Shown: piece after piece, positions 44,302-45,211 of the stretch
Layout of the letters: each line of letters starts with the position of its first letter
Numbering within the stretch: position 1 is the first letter of the stretch
Assembly (NCBI GenBank): GCA_024695285.1
Contig: JAILIM010000084.1
Span: 1 to 45,211, forward strand
DNA length: 45,211 nucleotides
Reading direction: 5' to 3'
Source of the DNA: Bacteroidales bacterium
Lineage (GTDB): Bacteria; Bacteroidota; Bacteroidia; Bacteroidales; UBA932
Translations under genes and position numbers: made by a program
The notes under the pieces: generated by a model
The model's database searches: none
Seen by the model: the letters and a program-made list of their open reading frames with translations, nothing else
What the model was told of the DNA's origin: nothing

Positions 44302-45211
44302 AAATCGCAGTAGCAGGAACCGGCTATGTGGGCCTTTCGATCGCGACGCTGCTTTCGCAGCACCATGAAGTCGTGGCCGTGGACGTGATTCCGGAAAAAG
44401 TAGAGAAGATCAACAGGAAAATCAGTCCGATTGCGGACGAGTATATCGAAAAATATCTGGCCGAAAAGGACCTGAAACTGGTGGCGACGCTGGACGGCGC
44501 AGCCGCCTACAAGGACGCGGACTTCGTGGTGATTGCCGCTCCGACCAACTACGATCCGAAGAAGAATTTCTTCGACACCTCGCACGTGGAGGAGGTGATA
44601 GACCTTGTGCTGCAGGTGAATCCCGACGCCGTGATGGTGATCAAGAGCACCGTGCCGGTGGGATACACCGCCCACGTGCGGGAGAAGTTTTCCTACCGCG
44701 AGCGCCAGGCGGACGGCAGCTTCAGGGTGTTGACGCCGAAGATCCTTTTCGCCCCGGAGTTCCTTCGCGAGAGCAAGGCGCTCTACGACAACCTCTATCC
44801 CAGCCGCATCATCGTCGGGTATGACGAGGATAGTTTGGAGCCGGCCGCCCATACCTTTGCGGCAATGATCAGGGAGGGGGCGCTGAAGGAGGACGTGCCG
44901 GTGCTGTTCATGGGCACGACGGAGGCGGAGGCGGTGAAGCTTTTCGCCAACACCTACCTGGCGCTGCGCGTGAGCTACTTCAACGAGCTTGACACCTACG
45001 CCGAGATGAAGGGCCTCGACACGCAGGCGATAATCGAGGGCGTGTGCCTCGACCCGCGCATCGGCAGCCACTACAACAACCCCTCCTTCGGCTACGGCGG
45101 CTACTGCCTTCCGAAGGACACCAAGCAGCTCCTCGCCAACTTCAACGACGTGCCGGAGAACCTTATCAAGGCGATCGTAGACAGCAACCGCACCCGCAAG
45201 GACTACATCGC
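44298..45211 (+). CDS. ugd: UDP-glucose 6-dehydrogenase, 5' part (runs off the window)
   Basis: The enzyme oxidises UDP-glucose to UDP-glucuronate for capsule or glycan synthesis. The visible 304 residues include the NAD site GTGYVGLS (7-14), [24 protein letters not shown] and the catalytic Cys270 in [14 protein letters not shown]. The gene has no stop before the window ends. Its start overlaps the nucleotidyltransferase gene by an ATGA. Confidence 0.92.
   Translation, partial: MKIAVAGTGYVGLSIATLLSQHHEVVAVDVIPEKVEKINRKISPIADEYIEKYLAEKDLKLVATLDGAAAYKDADFVVIAAPTNYDPKKNFFDTSHVEEVIDLVLQVNPDAVMVIKSTVPVGYTAHVREKFSYRERQADGSFRVLTPKILFAPEFLRESKALYDNLYPSRIIVGYDEDSLEPAAHTFAAMIREGALKEDVPVLFMGTTEAEAVKLFANTYLALRVSYFNELDTYAEMKGLDTQAIIEGVCLDPRIGSHYNNPSFGYGGYCLPKDTKQLLANFNDVPENLIKAIVDSNRTRKDYI

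Overview
The window is a GC-rich stretch of a Bacteroidota (Bacteroidales-like) chromosome. The evidence is repeated promoters of the TAnnTTTG type (some with TTTG about 18-21 bases upstream), weak or absent Shine-Dalgarno sites, and families typical of that phylum: a PUR-alpha-like DUF3276 protein, the nusB-yajC-ybbR-coaE-DUF5606 order, a PCMD-domain secreted protein, tgt followed by lptG, and a ParE-type topoisomerase. No rRNA, tRNA, CRISPR array or prophage was seen. The lineage below order level cannot be fixed from the sequence alone.

Layout. 1-861: rpsF-rpsR-rplI on the minus strand, back to back with a five-gene heterodisulfide-reductase/Qmo-like electron-transfer operon (1094-6192) that ends in a membrane protein carrying a long Gly/Ala/Val repeat. 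6211-7746: a DMT transporter gene flanked by inverted copies of a hairpin-rich repeat, then parE. 9805-15676: an RSH-type ppGpp synthetase with a degenerate hydrolase site, a CofE-like ligase, and the divergent uvrB plus a DUF486 membrane protein. 15678-18103 (minus): purine nucleoside phosphorylase, an amidohydrolase and DUF3276. 18193-22637: nusB, yajC, ybbR, a coaE-DUF5606 fusion and rimO. 22627-26406 (minus): glpABC preceded by the RNase P RNA gene rnpB. 26485-32183: a LysR-type DNA-binding domain, an outer-membrane barrel protein and potABCD. 32184-32825: a non-coding region with a strong inverted repeat, a MITE-like element and short tandem repeats. 32826-35053 (minus): tgt and lptG. 35108-40098: a nucleoside permease, dut, murF and a phosphoesterase/beta-propeller lipoprotein. 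40135-41695: a PCMD protein and a membrane protein. 41815-45211: a possible structured RNA, a galactokinase/galacturonokinase-like GHMP kinase, a GIY-YIG nuclease gene framed by inverted REP-like repeats, a sugar-phosphate nucleotidyltransferase and the start of a UDP-glucose dehydrogenase gene.

How the genes work together. The metabolic theme is anaerobic redox chemistry: the Hdr/Qmo-like complex and GlpABC both probably pass electrons to or from the quinone pool through FeS and CCG-domain proteins. Other units serve nucleotide salvage and housekeeping (PNP, amidohydrolase, NupG, Dut), the envelope (MurF, LptG, YajC, Ugd), polyamine uptake (PotABCD with a possible cognate outer-membrane protein), and translation or tRNA modification (S6/S18/L9, RimO, Tgt, RNase P). 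The most unusual items are the expandable linker in the membrane Hdr protein, the REP-framed GIY-YIG gene, the inverted repeats around the DMT gene, the CoaE-DUF5606 fusion, the very short GlpB, the CofE-like protein and the leader RNA before the GHMP kinase.
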